In this document: positions 43,058-53,833 of the stretch, in pieces | Layout: the number at the start of each line of letters is the position of its first letter | How positions within the stretch are numbered: position 1 is the stretch's first letter | NCBI RefSeq assembly: GCF_015351235.1 | Contig: NZ_JADKSJ010000002.1 | Location: 372,001 to 436,000, forward strand | Length of the DNA stretch: 64,000 nucleotides | Direction: 5' to 3' | Source: Plantibacter sp. VKM Ac-2880 | Lineage (GTDB): Bacteria; Actinomycetota; Actinomycetes; Actinomycetales; Microbacteriaceae | The notes under the pieces: generated by a model | The model's database searches: none | The model's input: the letters and a program-made list of their open reading frames with translations, nothing else | Told to the model about the DNA's origin: nothing | Translations under genes and position numbers: made by a program

Positions 43058-44716
43058 TCAGGCAAGCGCGGCGGCTCTGGCCTCGGCCGGTGACGCCGCG
43101 CTGAGCGCATCCATGGCCATGGCGCGAGCAGCCTCGAGCGTGTATCGACGCAGCTCGGTGCGGACGTCACCGAGGGCCGCAGGCGCGACCGACAGGCTCG
43201 TCGCCCCCAGCCCGACGAGCACGACCGCGAGCAGCGGGTCCGCAGCGGCCTCGCCGCACACCCCGATGGAGCGCCCCGAGGCGAGCCCGGCGTCGCCGAC
43301 GAGTTTGATGAGACGCAGCACGGCCGGATGCCAGGGGTCCTGGTATGAGCCGAGCGGTGCGAGCAGGCGATCGGCCGCGAGCGTGTACTGCGTGAGGTCG
43401 TTGGTCCCGATGCTGACGAAGTCGGCGACGCCGAGGATCTGCGCCGCCAGGAGCGCACTCGACGGGACCTCGACCATCACCCCGACCGTCCGCAGCCCGA
43501 GCCGCTTGGCGAGGGTGACGAACGCCGCGGCCTCCGGAAGGTCCGCCACCATCGGTGCCATCACCCAGAGTTCCGCATCCGTGGCGTCCTGGGCGAGGGC
43601 GAGCGCCGTCAGCTGATCGCGGAGCACCTCCTCGCGGGCGCGCAGGGCCCGCAGTCCCCGGACACCGAGCGCCGGGTTCGGTTCGACGCTGTCCGGGCCG
43701 AGGAAGGCGAGCGGTTTGTCGGCACCGGCGTCGAAGACCCGCACGACGACGCGTCTGCCGGGGAAGGCGGCCAGCAGTTCGCCGTACCGCTGCGCCTGCT
43801 CGGCGACGCCCGGCGCCTCGGAACGGTCGAGGAAGAGCAGTTCGGTGCGGAACAGCCCGACCCCTTCGGCACCGAGGGCCAGCGCGCCGACCGCGGCGCC
43901 GACCGAGCCGAGGTTCGCGAGCAGCGGCACCGGTGTCCCGTCGGCGAGTTCCCCTGGCGACCGCGGCGACACACGCACCCGCGCCGCCGCGGTGGACCTG
44001 GCCGACCGCACCTCACGCGTGGTCGGCGAGCCGGTGACGACGCCCGCTCCGGCGTCGACGAGGACGATCTCACCGTCCTCGAACTGTTCCGCCCCGGCGA
44101 CGCCCACCACGGCGATGAGGGATTGCTCCCGAGCCAGGATGGCCGTGTGCGAGGTGGCCGATCCGCCGCTGGTGACGAGCGCCAGGACCAGGTCGAGGTC
44201 GAGCAGCGCAGCATCGGCCGGCGCGAGGTCCGCGGCGACCAGGACGAACGGCTCATCCGAATCCGGCGGACCGGGGACGGGACGACCGAGCAGCCGTACG
44301 ATGATGCGCTGCGACACGTCGCCGACGTCGGTCGCCCGCGCCGCCATCGGCTCACCGAGGTTGAAGAGGACCTGCTGCACGGTCGCCAAGGCCTCGAAGA
44401 CCGCGCGCTCAGCCGTCCGGCCGGCGGCGATGCGAGCCGCCACGTCCTCGGCGAGCGCCGGGTCGTCGGCCATGACCGCCTGAGCCTCGAGCACGTCCTG
44501 GGCGTGGCCGCCGGCCCGACGGGCTCTCGCCTCGAGTTCGGCCCGCGTGTCGATCAGCGCCCGTGCCGCCCTGGCCTGCTCCTGCGCGACATCGCCGTCG
44601 AAGGGATCGGCGGACGGTTCGGCAAGCGGCTCCGGCATCCGGAGCACCGGTCCGGCGACGACGCCGCGTCCCACTCCGGTCCCGGTGAAGGTGCGTCGCC
44701 CCTCCGCCTCGCGCAT
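43058..44716 (-). CDS. ptsI: Phosphoenolpyruvate-protein phosphotransferase (PTS enzyme I)
   Basis: Starts the PTS chain by taking phosphate from PEP and giving it to HPr. The 552-residue protein has the N-terminal GTGVGRGVVAGPV, the active-site histidine in TSGGSATSHTAILAR (about residue 190), the PEP-binding barrel with GVGLFRTELLFLDR (about 285) and RVFDAGADKP, the second signature DFVSIGTNDLTQYTLAADR (about 445), and the catalytic cysteine region IGVCGEAAADP (about 490). No HPr gene is in the window. The orphan EIIA/EIIB pair at 24075-24811 is a possible downstream partner. TAGGGT ends exactly 6 nt before the ATG. Confidence 0.93.
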   Translation of the reverse strand: MREAEGRRTFTGTGVGRGVVAGPVLRMPEPLAEPSADPFDGDVAQEQARAARALIDTRAELEARARRAGGHAQDVLEAQAVMADDPALAEDVAARIAAGRTAERAVFEALATVQQVLFNLGEPMAARATDVGDVSQRIIVRLLGRPVPGPPDSDEPFVLVAADLAPADAALLDLDLVLALVTSGGSATSHTAILAREQSLIAVVGVAGAEQFEDGEIVLVDAGAGVVTGSPTTREVRSARSTAAARVRVSPRSPGELADGTPVPLLANLGSVGAAVGALALGAEGVGLFRTELLFLDRSEAPGVAEQAQRYGELLAAFPGRRVVVRVFDAGADKPLAFLGPDSVEPNPALGVRGLRALRAREEVLRDQLTALALAQDATDAELWVMAPMVADLPEAAAFVTLAKRLGLRTVGVMVEVPSSALLAAQILGVADFVSIGTNDLTQYTLAADRLLAPLGSYQDPWHPAVLRLIKLVGDAGLASGRSIGVCGEAAADPLLAVVLVGLGATSLSVAPAALGDVRTELRRYTLEAARAMAMDALSAASPAEARAAALA

Positions 44717-44722
44717 GGTTCG

Positions 44723-44728
44723 ACCCTA
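44723..44728 (-). promoter_or_regulatory. -10 element of ptsI
   Basis: TAGGGT on the minus strand ends exactly 6 nt before the ATG at 44716. It is about 87 bp from the divergent -10 of the YihY gene. Confidence 0.55.
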
Positions 44729-44815
44729 GTGCACCGCCGGTCGGCGACCAGGAGGCCGTCGGTGCCTGCCGATGGGCCGTCGTGCGGGCGGCCGACGAGG
44801 CGGTCCGGCCGCTTG

Positions 44816-44821
44816 TAGGCT
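44816..44821 (+). promoter_or_regulatory. -10 element of the YihY-family gene
   Basis: TAGGCT ends exactly 6 nt before the GTG at 44828. Confidence 0.55.
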
Positions 44822-44827
44822 GGCAGG

Positions 44828-46150
44828 GTGTCCAGTCCGCGCGCCTCCACGAAGGACGCCAGCGACGGTGACGGTCACGACGACGGCGAGCGGACGCCGC
44901 TCCCCCGCCGCACGCTCCAACAGACCCCGCCGCCGCTCGTGTTCCAGTGGATCCAGCGGAGCGAGAACCCGCTCATCCGTCGGCTGGCCCCGCCGGCGGC
45001 GCGCGCGGAACGCGCCACGACCTGGGTGATGCGACTGAAACCGTCCCGGGTCGTTCAGCGCTACCTCGACATGGACGGGAACCTGCTCGCCGCGGGCATC
45101 AGCTTCCAGGCCGTGTTCGCCGTCTTCGCCGCCGTGTACGTCGGCTTCGCGATCACCGGCATCTGGCTCGGGAACAACGCCGACGTCTTCCAAGCCCTCG
45201 TGGAGATCATCAACCGCGCGGTCCCCGGACTCATCGGCAGGGACGGCGAGGGGATCATCGCCGAGGAGCAGCTGTCGAGCGCCTCCCTCCTCGGCTGGAC
45301 GGGCGTCATCGCCGCGGTCGGTCTCATCTGGACGGCGATCGGGTGGCTGTACTACACGAGGCAGGCCGTCAGGTCGATCTTCGCCCTGCCGAAGGTCGCG
45401 GCGAGCTTCTTCCTGTTGAAGGTCGTCGACCTCGTCCTCGCCCTCGCCTTCGGCGTCCTGCTCCTCGTCTCGGCGACCCTCTCGGTGGCCAGCACCCAGG
45501 CGCTCAGCTGGCTGCTGTCACTCGTCGGACTCGACGGCACCTTCTGGCTGACGGCCGGCAGTCGCCTGGTGGGCCTGATCGTCGCGGTGGTCGTCAACCT
45601 CGTCACGCTCGGCGCGATGTACCGGGTGCTCAGCCGGATCAGGATCCCGTGGCGCAACCTCTTCGGGGGCGCGCTCCTCGGCAGTCTCGTCCTCTCCCTG
45701 TTGAGCGTCGCGAGCAGCGCGGTGATCGCCGGTGCCTCCCGGAACCCGCTGCTCGCGACCTTCGCGGTCTTCATCGGTCTCATGCTGTGGTTCAACCTCG
45801 TGAGCCGCGTCATCCTCCTCTCCGCGTCGTGGATCGCCGTCGGCCTCGAGGACCAGGGTGTCAACGTCCGGACGACGACGCCCGAGGAACAGGCGGCCGA
45901 GGAGGCCGCCGCCAGACGCCTCCTCGCCGAGGTCGAACTGCGCGAGGCACGGGACGCCCGCCGACGTGCGAAGGGCCCGGCAGTCTGGTTCGCCCGACGG
46001 CGTCTGCACCGCGCCGAGGAGGCCATGGCCGAGGTCGACCGACAGCAGGGAGCAGGCTCCGGCGGCGCCGTGACGGACGGCCCCACCCCGCCCCACCGCC
46101 GTCGCTCCCGAGGAGCTGGGGACCGGGGCGGTGTCGGCCCTCGCGACTAA
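44828..46150 (+). CDS. YihY/virulence factor BrkB-family membrane protein
   Basis: A 440-residue protein with a charged cytoplasmic N-terminus (about 75 residues), a YihY core with six hydrophobic helices from LLAAGISFQAVFAVFAAVYV (about residue 80) to about 340, and a long basic/acidic cytoplasmic tail with a predicted helix rich in Glu, Ala and Arg (EEQAAEEAAARRLLAEVELR). The family function is unknown; it was once misnamed ribonuclease BN. M. tuberculosis carries a relative beside trpS (Rv3335c, Rv3336c), as here. The GTG is set by the -10 hexamer 6 nt upstream. Confidence 0.85.
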   Translation: MSSPRASTKDASDGDGHDDGERTPLPRRTLQQTPPPLVFQWIQRSENPLIRRLAPPAARAERATTWVMRLKPSRVVQRYLDMDGNLLAAGISFQAVFAVFAAVYVGFAITGIWLGNNADVFQALVEIINRAVPGLIGRDGEGIIAEEQLSSASLLGWTGVIAAVGLIWTAIGWLYYTRQAVRSIFALPKVAASFFLLKVVDLVLALAFGVLLLVSATLSVASTQALSWLLSLVGLDGTFWLTAGSRLVGLIVAVVVNLVTLGAMYRVLSRIRIPWRNLFGGALLGSLVLSLLSVASSAVIAGASRNPLLATFAVFIGLMLWFNLVSRVILLSASWIAVGLEDQGVNVRTTTPEEQAAEEAAARRLLAEVELREARDARRRAKGPAVWFARRRLHRAEEAMAEVDRQQGAGSGGAVTDGPTPPHRRRSRGAGDRGGVGPRD

Positions 46151-46153
46151 GCT
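46148..46153 (+). promoter_or_regulatory. -10 element of the exonuclease III gene
   Basis: TAAGCT ends exactly 6 nt before the ATG at 46160 and overlaps the stop codon of the YihY gene. The GGAGGC between them may instead be a ribosome site if the gene is read from upstream. Confidence 0.45.
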
Positions 46154-46159
46154 GGAGGC

Positions 46160-48080
<1,921 letters not shown>

Positions 48081-48088
48081 CCCCGCTC

Positions 48089-48125
48089 CGTTCGCTTCTG
48101 TTCGGGCGAACGAATCACAACAGAA
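48089..48125. repeat. Degenerate relative of the TTCG/CGAA palindrome
   Basis: CGTTCGC (48089-48095) pairs with GCGAACG (48106-48112), and TTCTGTT with AACAGAA (48119-48125). The string GGGCGAACGAA is shared with the 59-bp repeats at 61152 and 62292, and all three lie directly after a stop codon. Confidence 0.4.
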
Positions 48126-48157
48126 CGGCCCGCCCTCCACGAGGAGGACGGGCCGTT
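48124..48157. terminator. Bidirectional terminator between trpS and glpK
   Basis: Fifteen-base arms (48124-48138, AACGGCCCGCCCTCC, and 48143-48157) with one mismatch and a 4-nt loop lie between convergent genes. A TT follows on the plus strand. Confidence 0.7.
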
Positions 48158-48171
48158 CCGGTCGGTCGGGA

Positions 48172-49686
48172 CTACTGCACGTCGTCGTCGACCCAGTCGA
48201 AGGTCTTGGTGACGGCCTTCTTCCAGTTGCGGTAGAGGCGGTCGCGCTCCTCGGAGTCCATGTTGGGCTCCCAGCGCTTGTCCTCCTGCCAGTTCTTGGC
48301 GAGGTCGTCGAGGTCGGACCAGAAGCCGACGGCGAGGCCCGCGGCGTATGCTGCACCGAGCGCGGTGGTCTCGGCGACGACCGGACGGATGACCGGCACA
48401 CCGAGGATGTCGGCCTGGAACTGCATGAGCGTGTCGTTGGCCGTCATGCCGCCGTCGACCTTGAGCTCGGTGAGCGGAACCCCGGAGTCGGCGTTGACGG
48501 CGTCGATGACCTCGGCCGTCTGGAACGCGGTCGACTCGAGTGCGGCACGAGCGATGTGACCCTTGTTCACGTAGCGCGTGAGCCCGACGAGCGCACCGCG
48601 GGCGTCGGGACGCCAGTACGGCGCGAACAGACCCGAGAACGCCGGCACGAAGTACGCGCCACCGTTGTCGTCGACGGTCTTCGCGAGCGCCTCGACCTCG
48701 GGAGCCGAGGAGAACATGCCGAGGTTGTCGCGCAACCACTGGACGAGCGAACCCGTCACCGCGATCGAGCCTTCGAGCGCGTAGTGCGGCTTGGCGTCAC
48801 CGAGCTTGTAGCCGAGCGTCGTCAGCAGGCCGTTCTCCGAGTGGACGATCTCCTCACCGGTGTTGAAGATGATGAAGTTACCGGTGCCGTAGGTGTTCTT
48901 GGCCTCGCCCTGCTGGAAGGCCGCCTGGCCGAAGGTGGCCGCCTGCTGGTCGCCGAGGATGCCGGCGATCGGCGTCTCGCGGAGCAGGCTGTCGTCGGAC
49001 GCGTGGCCATAGATCTCGGACGAGCTCTTGATCTCGGGGAGCATCGACTTCGGGACGTCGAAGGCCGCGAGGATCTCGTCGTCCCACTGCAGGGTCTCGA
49101 GGTCCATGAAGAGCGTGCGCGACGCGTTCGTGACGTCGGTGACGTGCACACCGCCGTTCACACCGCCGGTGAGGTTCCAGATGACCCAGCTGTCGGTCGT
49201 ACCGAACAGGAGGTCGCCGGCCTCGGCCTTCTCGCGCGCTCCCTCGACGTTCTCGAGGATCCAGACGATCTTCGTACCGGAGAAGTAGGTCGCCAGCGGC
49301 AGACCGACGGTCTTCTTGAACCGTTCGACTCCGCCGTCCTTCGCGAGGCGGTTGACGATGTCCTGCGTGCGGGTGTCCTGCCAGACGATCGCGTTGTAGA
49401 CGGGCTGACCGGTGGTCTTGTCCCACACGACCGCGGTCTCACGCTGGTTGGTGATACCGATGGCCGAAATGGCGTGACGGGTGATGTTGGCCTTGCTGAG
49501 CGCCTGACCGATGACCTCGCGGGTGTTGTTCCAGATCTGGTTCGGGTTGTGCTCCACCCACCCGGCCTTCGGGAAGATCTGCTCGTGCTCGAGCTGGCCG
49601 GTCGAGACGATCGATCCGCTCTTGTCGAAGACGATGGCCCGGGTACTCGTCGTCCCCTGGTCGATTGCGATGACGTAGTCCGCCAT
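48172..49686 (-). CDS. glpK: Glycerol kinase
   Basis: Phosphorylates glycerol to glycerol 3-phosphate. The 504-residue FGGY-family kinase starts [19 protein letters not shown] (phosphate-binding loop) and has [20 protein letters not shown] (about residue 130), [16 protein letters not shown] (about 255), NTYGTGNF (about 270) and the C-terminal [20 protein letters not shown] (about 405). The ATG at 49686 follows AAGGAG at 6 nt. It is the last gene of glpD-glpF-glpK on the minus strand, about 100 bp after glpF. Confidence 0.96.
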   Translation of the reverse strand: MADYVIAIDQGTTSTRAIVFDKSGSIVSTGQLEHEQIFPKAGWVEHNPNQIWNNTREVIGQALSKANITRHAISAIGITNQRETAVVWDKTTGQPVYNAIVWQDTRTQDIVNRLAKDGGVERFKKTVGLPLATYFSGTKIVWILENVEGAREKAEAGDLLFGTTDSWVIWNLTGGVNGGVHVTDVTNASRTLFMDLETLQWDDEILAAFDVPKSMLPEIKSSSEIYGHASDDSLLRETPIAGILGDQQAATFGQAAFQQGEAKNTYGTGNFIIFNTGEEIVHSENGLLTTLGYKLGDAKPHYALEGSIAVTGSLVQWLRDNLGMFSSAPEVEALAKTVDDNGGAYFVPAFSGLFAPYWRPDARGALVGLTRYVNKGHIARAALESTAFQTAEVIDAVNADSGVPLTELKVDGGMTANDTLMQFQADILGVPVIRPVVAETTALGAAYAAGLAVGFWSDLDDLAKNWQEDKRWEPNMDSEERDRLYRNWKKAVTKTFDWVDDDVQ

Positions 49687-49784
49687 TGGATACTCCTTCG
49701 TTGCATGCGTTACGAGGTGAGGCACCGGAACCGGTACCCCGGGGTGCCGCGACGGCCGCGCCAGCGCACCGTCGCGGCGTCAGG

Positions 49785-50537
49785 TCAGACGGCCGGGAGG
49801 AGCACCATCGAGGCGAGCGCGGCGAGGACACCACCGAGGAGGGGTCCGACGACCGGCACCCACGCGTAGGACCAGTCGCTCTTGCCCTTGCCCTTGATGG
49901 GGAGGAGGGCGTGCGCGATGCGCGGGCCGAGGTCACGGGCGGGGTTGATCGCGTAGCCGGTCGGGCCACCGAGCGAGGCACCGATACCGACGACGAGCAG
50001 GGCCACCGGCAGGGCGCCGAGGGCGGCGAGTCCTCCGGGGACGCCCTCGATGACCACGGCGTCGGGTCCGGTCTTGCCGAAGGACATCACGACGAAGACG
50101 AGGACGAAGGTCGCGATGACCTCGGTGACGAGGTTCCAGCCGTAGCTGCGGATCTCGGGACCGGTCGAGAAGACGCCGAGCTTCTTGCCCGGGTCCTCCT
50201 CCTGGTCGAAGTGCTGCTTGAACGCGAAGTAGGTGAGGACGGCACCGATGAACGCACCGACCATCTGCGCGGCCCAGTAGACGAGCGCGGTGCCGAAGTC
50301 GATCGACCCGGTGGTGAGGAAGCCGATGGTGACGGCGGGGTTCAGGTGTCCGCCGGAGGCGTAGGACACCGTGACACCGGCGAAGACCGCGAGGCCCCAG
50401 CCGAAGTTGATGAGCAGCCAGCCGCCACCCAGACCTTTGGATTTCGTGAGGATCGCCGTGGCGACCACACCGGTACCGAGGAGGACGAGCATCGCCGTCC
50501 CCACGGTCTCGGAGAGGAAGATGGTTCCGAGGTTCAT
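49785..50537 (-). CDS. glpF: Glycerol facilitator (MIP/aquaglyceroporin)
   Basis: A membrane channel that lets glycerol into the cell. The 250-residue protein has six hydrophobic helices and both half-helix motifs: GGHLNPAVTIG (about residue 65) and YAINPARDLGPR (about 198), where the Asp after Arg is typical of glycerol channels. It has its own promoter candidate (TTGTCC-18 bp-TACCTT) upstream, with a 14-bp motif shared with the regulator/glpD region. The leader is about 90 nt. It is followed by glpK. Confidence 0.94.
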   Translation of the reverse strand: MNLGTIFLSETVGTAMLVLLGTGVVATAILTKSKGLGGGWLLINFGWGLAVFAGVTVSYASGGHLNPAVTIGFLTTGSIDFGTALVYWAAQMVGAFIGAVLTYFAFKQHFDQEEDPGKKLGVFSTGPEIRSYGWNLVTEVIATFVLVFVVMSFGKTGPDAVVIEGVPGGLAALGALPVALLVVGIGASLGGPTGYAINPARDLGPRIAHALLPIKGKGKSDWSYAWVPVVGPLLGGVLAALASMVLLPAV

Positions 50538-50632
50538 GTCTTCATTGACCTTTCATAGGTGTGGTCCCCGACGGGGGCTGCGCCTGCGCGCGAGCCCCCA
50601 CCGGGCGAGGGTTTCACTGACCAGTTGTTTGT

Positions 50633-50662
50633 AAGGTAGTCAGCTGGCCTTGCACAGGACAA
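50633..50662 (-). promoter_or_regulatory. Promoter of glpF
   Basis: TTGTCC (50662-50657), an 18-bp spacer and TACCTT (50638-50633) on the minus strand, with the operator candidate 10 bp upstream of the -35. Confidence 0.45.
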
Positions 50663-50672
50663 GGCCCTTGCC

Positions 50673-50686
50673 TGCACGTTCGTGCA
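50673..50686. promoter_or_regulatory. Operator candidate upstream of glpF
   Basis: TGCACGTTCGTGCA directly abuts the glpD stop codon. It matches the minus-strand reading of 52534-52547 (TGCACGTTTGTTCA) at 12 of 14 positions. A likely binding site for the SorC-type regulator at 52558. Confidence 0.5.
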
Positions 50687-52423
50687 TTATGAGAACGCCG
50701 GGGCCTCCTGGCTCGTGCCGAGGCGCAGGTCGACCTGGTGCGCGTCGCGCAGACGGTCGAGCGCCGCCTCGATCTGGGCCGTGCGCTCGGCGTCGTCCCA
50801 ACCGAGGACGCCGCCCACGACGCGGGCCAGTTCGTCGACGAGCGCGGCCGTCAGCGAGCCGGTGAACGCGAGGCTCGTCCGGCGGTGCAGCACGTCCGAC
50901 AGGTGCACGACCTGCTCCTGCTCGACGAGGTACTCGAGCTCCTGCACGCTGTAGTCGGACGCGCCCTGCAGTCGGTCGTCTCCGTGCTCAGCCAGGTGCT
51001 CCAGGAGCGCTGCGGCCTTCGTGCCGTAGCGGTGCAGGAGCTGCTCGGCGCGCTGCACGCCGACACCGTCCTCGTGCGCCGCCACCCAGGTGCGCGTCGC
51101 GGAGTCGGTGCGGGGGAAGCCGGCGCCGCCACCGATCGCGAGCCCGAGGGTCTCGACCGGGCGCGGGGCGCCGATGACCTGCAGCACGTCGCCCGCCAGG
51201 TGCTCGGCGAGCGCCCGGAAGGTGGTCCACTTGCCGCCGACGAGGCTGAAGACGGTCGTGGACGGACGTGCAGCGGCCGTGCGTCGCTCGATCCGGTAGT
51301 CGCGGGACACGAAGCCGGGGGCCTCGTCGTCGTGCTTCGGGAGCGGGCGGATCCCGGAGAACCGGTAGACGATCTGCTCGCGCGAGGTCGCGATGGTCGG
51401 GAAGACGTGCTTGACGAGGTCGAAGAAGTAGTCGACCTCCTCCTCCGTGCAGACGCTCGGCGTGCTCGGGTCGGCCTCGATGTCGGTCGTGCCGACCATG
51501 ACCTTGCCCTTGAGCGGGTAGATGAGGACGATCCGGCCGTCCTCGTGCTCGAAGAAGATCTCGCGGCCCTTGGTCGCGGCGTAGAGCTCCGGGTTGTCGA
51601 GCACGATGTGCGAGCCCTTGGTGCCGCCCATGTACGTGGTCGGCTCGCCGAGGCCGGCGTTCGTGAGGTCGGTCCAGGGACCGGAGGTGTTGACGACGAC
51701 GTCGCTCGTGAGGGTGAAGGTCTGGCCGGTGACCGTGTCGCGCAGCTCGACGCCGTCCGCTCCCATGCCGACCGCTTCGACGTAGTTGACGGCGCGGGCG
51801 TGCGGGCCGGCGGCGAGACCGTCCATGAGCACGTCGAGCGCGAGGCGCTCCGGGTCGTGCATGGAGGCGTCGTAGTAGGTGGCCGTGTACTTGAGGCCCG
51901 GGTTCATCTTCGGCAGGTCGGCGAGCGACTTCTTGCGGCCGTGGAAGCGGTGGCGCGGGACGCTGCCGCCGTCGCGCGAGAACGAGTCGTAGGCGGTGAG
52001 TCCCACCTTGATGAGCAGCGCACCACGCTCCTGGGGCTTGCCCTGCTTGTGCGTGAGGAAGCGCAGCGGCGCGGAGAGGATGCCGGAGAAGGTCGAGAAG
52101 ATCGGGACCGTGGTCTCGAGCGGCTTCACGTAGTGCGGGGCGATCTTGATCAGCCCGTTGCGCTCCTGCACCGACTCCTGGACGAGACGGAACTCGCCGT
52201 TCTCCAGGTAGCGGATGCCGCCGTGGATCATGTGGCTCGACGCGGCAGAGGCACCGGAGGCCCAGTCGTTGCGCTCCACGAGCGTGACGTCGACACCCTG
52301 GAGGGCGAGGTCGCGGAAGGTCGCGATGCCGTTGATGCCGCCGCCGACGATGAGGACCGACGCCTGCGGGCGGTCGATGACGGACTGGACGGTCGGACGG
52401 GGAGCTGACGACTTGAGGGACAT
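50687..52423 (-). CDS. glpD: Glycerol-3-phosphate dehydrogenase (FAD-dependent)
   Basis: Oxidises glycerol 3-phosphate to dihydroxyacetone phosphate and passes electrons to the respiratory chain. The 578-residue protein has the FAD motif VLIVGGGINGIATFRDLALQ (about residue 25), the family stretch ASGASAASSHMIHGGIRYLE (about 60), FSGIRPLPKHDDEA with SRDYRIERR (about 360-380), VGGKWTTFRALAEHL (about 400) and a C-terminal helical DAO_C domain. The ATG at 52423 follows GAGG at 6 nt; the longer frame runs into the regulator's intergenic region. It is divergent from the SorC-family regulator, which probably controls it. Confidence 0.93.
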   Translation of the reverse strand: MSLKSSAPRPTVQSVIDRPQASVLIVGGGINGIATFRDLALQGVDVTLVERNDWASGASAASSHMIHGGIRYLENGEFRLVQESVQERNGLIKIAPHYVKPLETTVPIFSTFSGILSAPLRFLTHKQGKPQERGALLIKVGLTAYDSFSRDGGSVPRHRFHGRKKSLADLPKMNPGLKYTATYYDASMHDPERLALDVLMDGLAAGPHARAVNYVEAVGMGADGVELRDTVTGQTFTLTSDVVVNTSGPWTDLTNAGLGEPTTYMGGTKGSHIVLDNPELYAATKGREIFFEHEDGRIVLIYPLKGKVMVGTTDIEADPSTPSVCTEEEVDYFFDLVKHVFPTIATSREQIVYRFSGIRPLPKHDDEAPGFVSRDYRIERRTAAARPSTTVFSLVGGKWTTFRALAEHLAGDVLQVIGAPRPVETLGLAIGGGAGFPRTDSATRTWVAAHEDGVGVQRAEQLLHRYGTKAAALLEHLAEHGDDRLQGASDYSVQELEYLVEQEQVVHLSDVLHRRTSLAFTGSLTAALVDELARVVGGVLGWDDAERTAQIEAALDRLRDAHQVDLRLGTSQEAPAFS

Positions 52424-52533
52424 GAGATGCCTCGCTTCTTCGCGGTTGGAACGCGACGCCGCCGGGTTTGCGCGCCGCTGAAGGATGTGACTGAATACAT
52501 CGTGACAGCACCTGCAACTCTGAACAGCCCTAG

Positions 52534-52547
52534 TGAACAAACGTGCA
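52534..52547. promoter_or_regulatory. Operator candidate in the regulator/glpD intergenic region
   Basis: TGAACAAACGTGCA lies just before the ribosome site of the regulator gene and about 110 bp from glpD. A second TGAACA lies 13 bp upstream (52521-52526). It resembles the motif at 50673-50686 in the reverse orientation, fitting autoregulation plus control of glpD. Confidence 0.5.
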
Positions 52548-52557
52548 AGGAGACCCG

Positions 52558-53544
52558 ATGTCGCTCGCAGACGCACTCAGCCAGCCGGACCGGACGGCCG
52601 AGGCGCTCCGCGCTGCGCAGCTGTACTACGTGCAGGACCTGACCATGGAGGCCATCGCCCAGGAGCTCCACACCTCGCGGTCGTCGGTCTCACGCCTGCT
52701 CGGATACGCACGGGAGAGCGGCCTCGTCGACATCCAAGTCCGGTCGCCGCACGACATGCCTTCGCGGCTCGAGGCGGAGTTCCGCGACCGCTTCGGCGTG
52801 ACCGCCCACATCGTCCCCGTCCCCGACCACACGAGCGACATCGACCGCCTCGAACGCGTCGCCCTCTCGGCTGCACGTTTTCTCGGCTCCGTGTTCGACT
52901 CGAACATGACGCTGGGTCTGGCGTGGGGGTCGACGGTGAGCGCCGTCGCGCGCCACCTCACCCCGAAGCGGACCCACAACTCGCAGATCGTCCAGCTGAA
53001 CGGCGCGGCCAACACTCGGACCTCCGGCATCCTCTACGCGAGCGAGATCCTCCACCGGTACGCGGACGCCTACGGTGCCTACGCGCAGCAGTTCGCCGTG
53101 CCAGCCTTCTTCGACGACCCGGCGACGAAGCTCGCGCTGTGGCGTGAGCGCAGCATCCGCCGGGTGCTGGAGATCCAGCGACGGATGGATGTGGCGCTGT
53201 TCGGTCTCGGATCGCAGCTCTCGGGGGTGCCCAGCCACGTGTACGTCGGCGGCTACCTCGACGACAGCGACTTCGAGGCGCTCGCGAGCGCCGGTGCGGT
53301 GGGCGACGTCGCCACGGTGTTCTTCCGCGCCGACGGCTCGTGGCGGGACATCCCCTTCAACAACCGCGCATCCGGACCGGACCTCGACGTGTTGCGCGGC
53401 GTCTCACGCCGGATCTGCGTGGTCGCCGGGGCGGCCAAGGTCCCACCGCTCCTCGGCGCACTGGCCGGCGGGCTCATCTCCGACCTCGTGGTCGACGAGG
53501 GCACCGCGCGCGCTGCCATCGACCAGCACGACGCCCAGCGCTGA
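52558..53544 (+). CDS. SorC/DeoR-type sugar-binding transcriptional regulator
   Basis: A 328-residue regulator. An N-terminal HTH (about residues 15-60: AAQLYYVQDLTMEAIAQELH, then TSRSSVSRLLGYARESGLVD) is followed by a SorC-type phospho-sugar-binding domain with LGLAWGSTVSAVARHL (about 120) and DVALFGLGSQLSG (about 210). Family members bind phosphorylated sugars or polyols and repress or activate catabolic genes. The gene is divergent from glpD, and a 14-bp motif is shared with the glpF upstream region, so glycerol 3-phosphate or a related phosphate is the likely effector (inference). AAGGAG lies 5 nt before the ATG. Confidence 0.9.
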   Translation: MSLADALSQPDRTAEALRAAQLYYVQDLTMEAIAQELHTSRSSVSRLLGYARESGLVDIQVRSPHDMPSRLEAEFRDRFGVTAHIVPVPDHTSDIDRLERVALSAARFLGSVFDSNMTLGLAWGSTVSAVARHLTPKRTHNSQIVQLNGAANTRTSGILYASEILHRYADAYGAYAQQFAVPAFFDDPATKLALWRERSIRRVLEIQRRMDVALFGLGSQLSGVPSHVYVGGYLDDSDFEALASAGAVGDVATVFFRADGSWRDIPFNNRASGPDLDVLRGVSRRICVVAGAAKVPPLLGALAGGLISDLVVDEGTARAAIDQHDAQR

Positions 53545-53647
53545 GGGCGACCACACCGCAGGACGGAGCCCGGCAACGGGGCGTCATCCGAGCCGGGAAT
53601 AGGGCGGCCACTCAGCCCGTTGACCTAGACTCGACAACACGTAACGT

Positions 53648-53796
53648 GCTCCGGGGTCGGTGAGAGTCCGAACCGGCGGTGATAGTCCGCGACCCGTGCA
53701 ACGCGCAAGCGATGCCCGGTTGACCTGGTGGAACTCCAGGACCGACGGTTATGAACGCGTCTGCTCGCAGGCGGCGTTCGAGTCCGGATGGAAGGA
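53648..53796 (+). ncRNA. FMN riboswitch (RFN element)
   Basis: Conserved RFN blocks are visible in order: GGGGTCGGTGAGAGTCC, AACCGGCGGTGATAGTCCGC, GACCTGGTGGAACTCCAG, ACCGACGGTTATG and GAGTCCGGATGGAAGGAGGC. The element binds FMN and shuts off riboflavin gene expression. It stands directly upstream of ribD, as expected. The 3' side contains TGCTCGCAGGCG, which can pair instead with a perfect complement 48 nt further on. Confidence 0.93.
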
Positions 53797-53833
53797 GGCA
53801 CGGGCGTCGGCCGATGGTCGACGCCTGCGAGCA
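53762..53833 (+). promoter_or_regulatory. Candidate expression platform of the FMN riboswitch
   Basis: TGCTCGCAGGCG (53762-53773), inside the aptamer's 3' part, is perfectly complementary to CGCCTGCGAGCA (53822-53833). Pairing would break the aptamer or hold the leader in an alternative fold about 50 nt before the ribD start. Confidence 0.45.
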
